Of a DNA stretch of 64,000 bases, positions 63,280-64,000 are shown in pieces. The notes below the pieces were generated by a model. It ran no database searches. It was not told the origin of the DNA and saw only the letters and a list, made by a program, of their open reading frames with translations. Both the position numbers and the translations under genes were made by a program. Origin of the DNA: Schaalia canis (GTDB lineage: Bacteria; Actinomycetota; Actinomycetes; Actinomycetales; Actinomycetaceae); contig NZ_RQZF01000012.1 of assembly GCF_003858455.1 (NCBI RefSeq), forward strand, positions 1 to 64,000, written 5' to 3'. Numbering within the stretch: the first letter of the stretch is position 1; every line of letters starts with the position of its first letter.

Positions 63280-64000
63280 TTGAGCACTGAAGCTTTTGAT
63301 GCCGTTGAAATTATCGCCACCAAACGCGACAAGCACCGCCTGAGCGACGAACAAATCGACTGGGTGATCGATGCCTACACGCGCGGCGTCGTTGCCGACG
63401 AGCAGATGGCCGCACTCAATATGGCGATCTTCCTCAATGGCATGGACCGCGCGGAGATTGCCCGCTGGACCCAGGCGATGATCGACTCTGGTGAGCGCAT
63501 GGACTTTTCCACCCTGCCTCGGCCCACCGCCGACAAGCACTCCACCGGCGGCGTTGGTGACAAGATCACCCTGCCCCTGGCTCCCCTCGTGGCCGCTTTC
63601 GACGTGGCCGTCCCGCAACTGTCGGGCCGCGGCCTTGGCCACACCGGCGGCACCCTCGACAAGCTTGAAGCAATCCCCGGCTGGCAGGCATTCCTGTCCA
63701 ACGAAAAAATCATGGAAATGCTGGGCGAGGGCGCAGGCGCCGTTATTTGCGCAGCCGGCGCTGGTCTGGCCCCCGCCGACAAGAAGCTCTACGCTCTGCG
63801 GGACATCACCTCTACCGTGGAGTGCGTGCCGCTGATTGCCTCGTCAATCATGTCCAAGAAGATTGCTGAGGGCACCGGCTCCCTGGTGCTTGACGTGAAG
63901 GTCGGCTCAGGTGCTTTCATGAAGGATCGTGAGCGCGCCGAGGAACTGGCCCGCACCATGGTTGACCTGGGTACGGATGCTGGCGTGACCACCGTTGCCC
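63280..64000 (+). CDS. deoA: thymidine phosphorylase, 5' part (runs off the window)
   Basis: At least 240 residues visible. FDAVEIIATKRDKHRLSDEQ opens the all-helical domain. TADKHSTGGVGDKITLPLAP is the phosphate-binding loop, and SGRGLGHTGGTLDKLEAIPG carries the substrate site. The TTG at 63280 follows GGAAGGA by nine bases; no ATG or GTG fits better. It splits thymidine (or other pyrimidine nucleosides) with phosphate, completing the uptake and salvage locus. Truncated only by the window edge. Confidence 0.93.
   Translation, partial: MSTEAFDAVEIIATKRDKHRLSDEQIDWVIDAYTRGVVADEQMAALNMAIFLNGMDRAEIARWTQAMIDSGERMDFSTLPRPTADKHSTGGVGDKITLPLAPLVAAFDVAVPQLSGRGLGHTGGTLDKLEAIPGWQAFLSNEKIMEMLGEGAGAVICAAGAGLAPADKKLYALRDITSTVECVPLIASSIMSKKIAEGTGSLVLDVKVGSGAFMKDRERAEELARTMVDLGTDAGVTTVA

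Overview
The window is a gene-dense, high-GC chromosomal stretch from an actinobacterium. The best fit is a member of the Actinomycetaceae (Actinomyces/Schaalia-like). This rests on gene content and order (sucC-sucD-perM-like-purN, rpf-ksgA-ispE-ABC-F, glmU-prs-rplY, tatD), frequent GTG and TTG starts, several start codons placed for leaderless mRNAs (TANNNT followed 6-7 nt later by ATG/GTG with no Shine-Dalgarno), DUF348/G5 resuscitation-promoting factors, PspC and PerM-like membrane proteins, and a BioQ-like biotin regulator. The genus is inferred, not shown. No prophage, insertion sequence, CRISPR array or rRNA was seen; there is one tRNA, Gln(UUG).

Layout. 1-6.2 kb: small antitoxin-like protein, DUF4352-like membrane protein, HAD phosphatase, rsmI, nicotinamidase and metG. 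6.2-10.9 kb: a PspC envelope-stress type module (two membrane proteins on the minus strand facing a PspC-fused histidine kinase and its NarL-type regulator). 11-13.3 kb: DUF1846 protein and a YefM-YoeB toxin-antitoxin pair. 13.5-19.5 kb: an enlarged PcrA/UvrD helicase, a cluster of short repeats, then sucCD. 19.7-26.3 kb: perM-like gene, purN, an intruding DUF4143 ATPase with four 23-bp tandem repeats at its promoter, a ZTP riboswitch and an enlarged purH. 26.5-33.7 kb: a heterodimeric ABC exporter, a TetR regulator (BioQ-like) divergent from bioY over two TGAAC-N3-GTTCA operators, and guaA.

33.7-42.6 kb: CPBP protease, tatD, a MacB-type ABC pair, a WXG-DUF1023 hydrolase with a lipoprotein, and two tandem rpf paralogues. 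42.7-50.8 kb: ksgA, ispE, ABC-F, a transglutaminase-like lipoprotein pair and a DUF1540 protein. 51.2-54.3 kb: MarR regulator with an ABC-2 exporter. 54.4-57.2 kb: tRNA-Gln, a C-terminally truncated glmU, prs and rplY. 57.4-64 kb: a nucleoside uptake and salvage locus (BMP lipoprotein, double ATPase, two permeases, cytidine deaminase, thymidine phosphorylase running off the end).

Themes: purine supply (purN, purH under ZTP control, guaA, prs) and nucleoside salvage (bmp-ABC, cdd, deoA) recur. Points most worth a second look are the 23-bp repeat array at the DUF4143 ATPase, the repeat cluster before sucC, the truncated glmU, the one-active-site ABC exporter, the BioQ-type double operator, and the WXG-lipase/lipoprotein pair.
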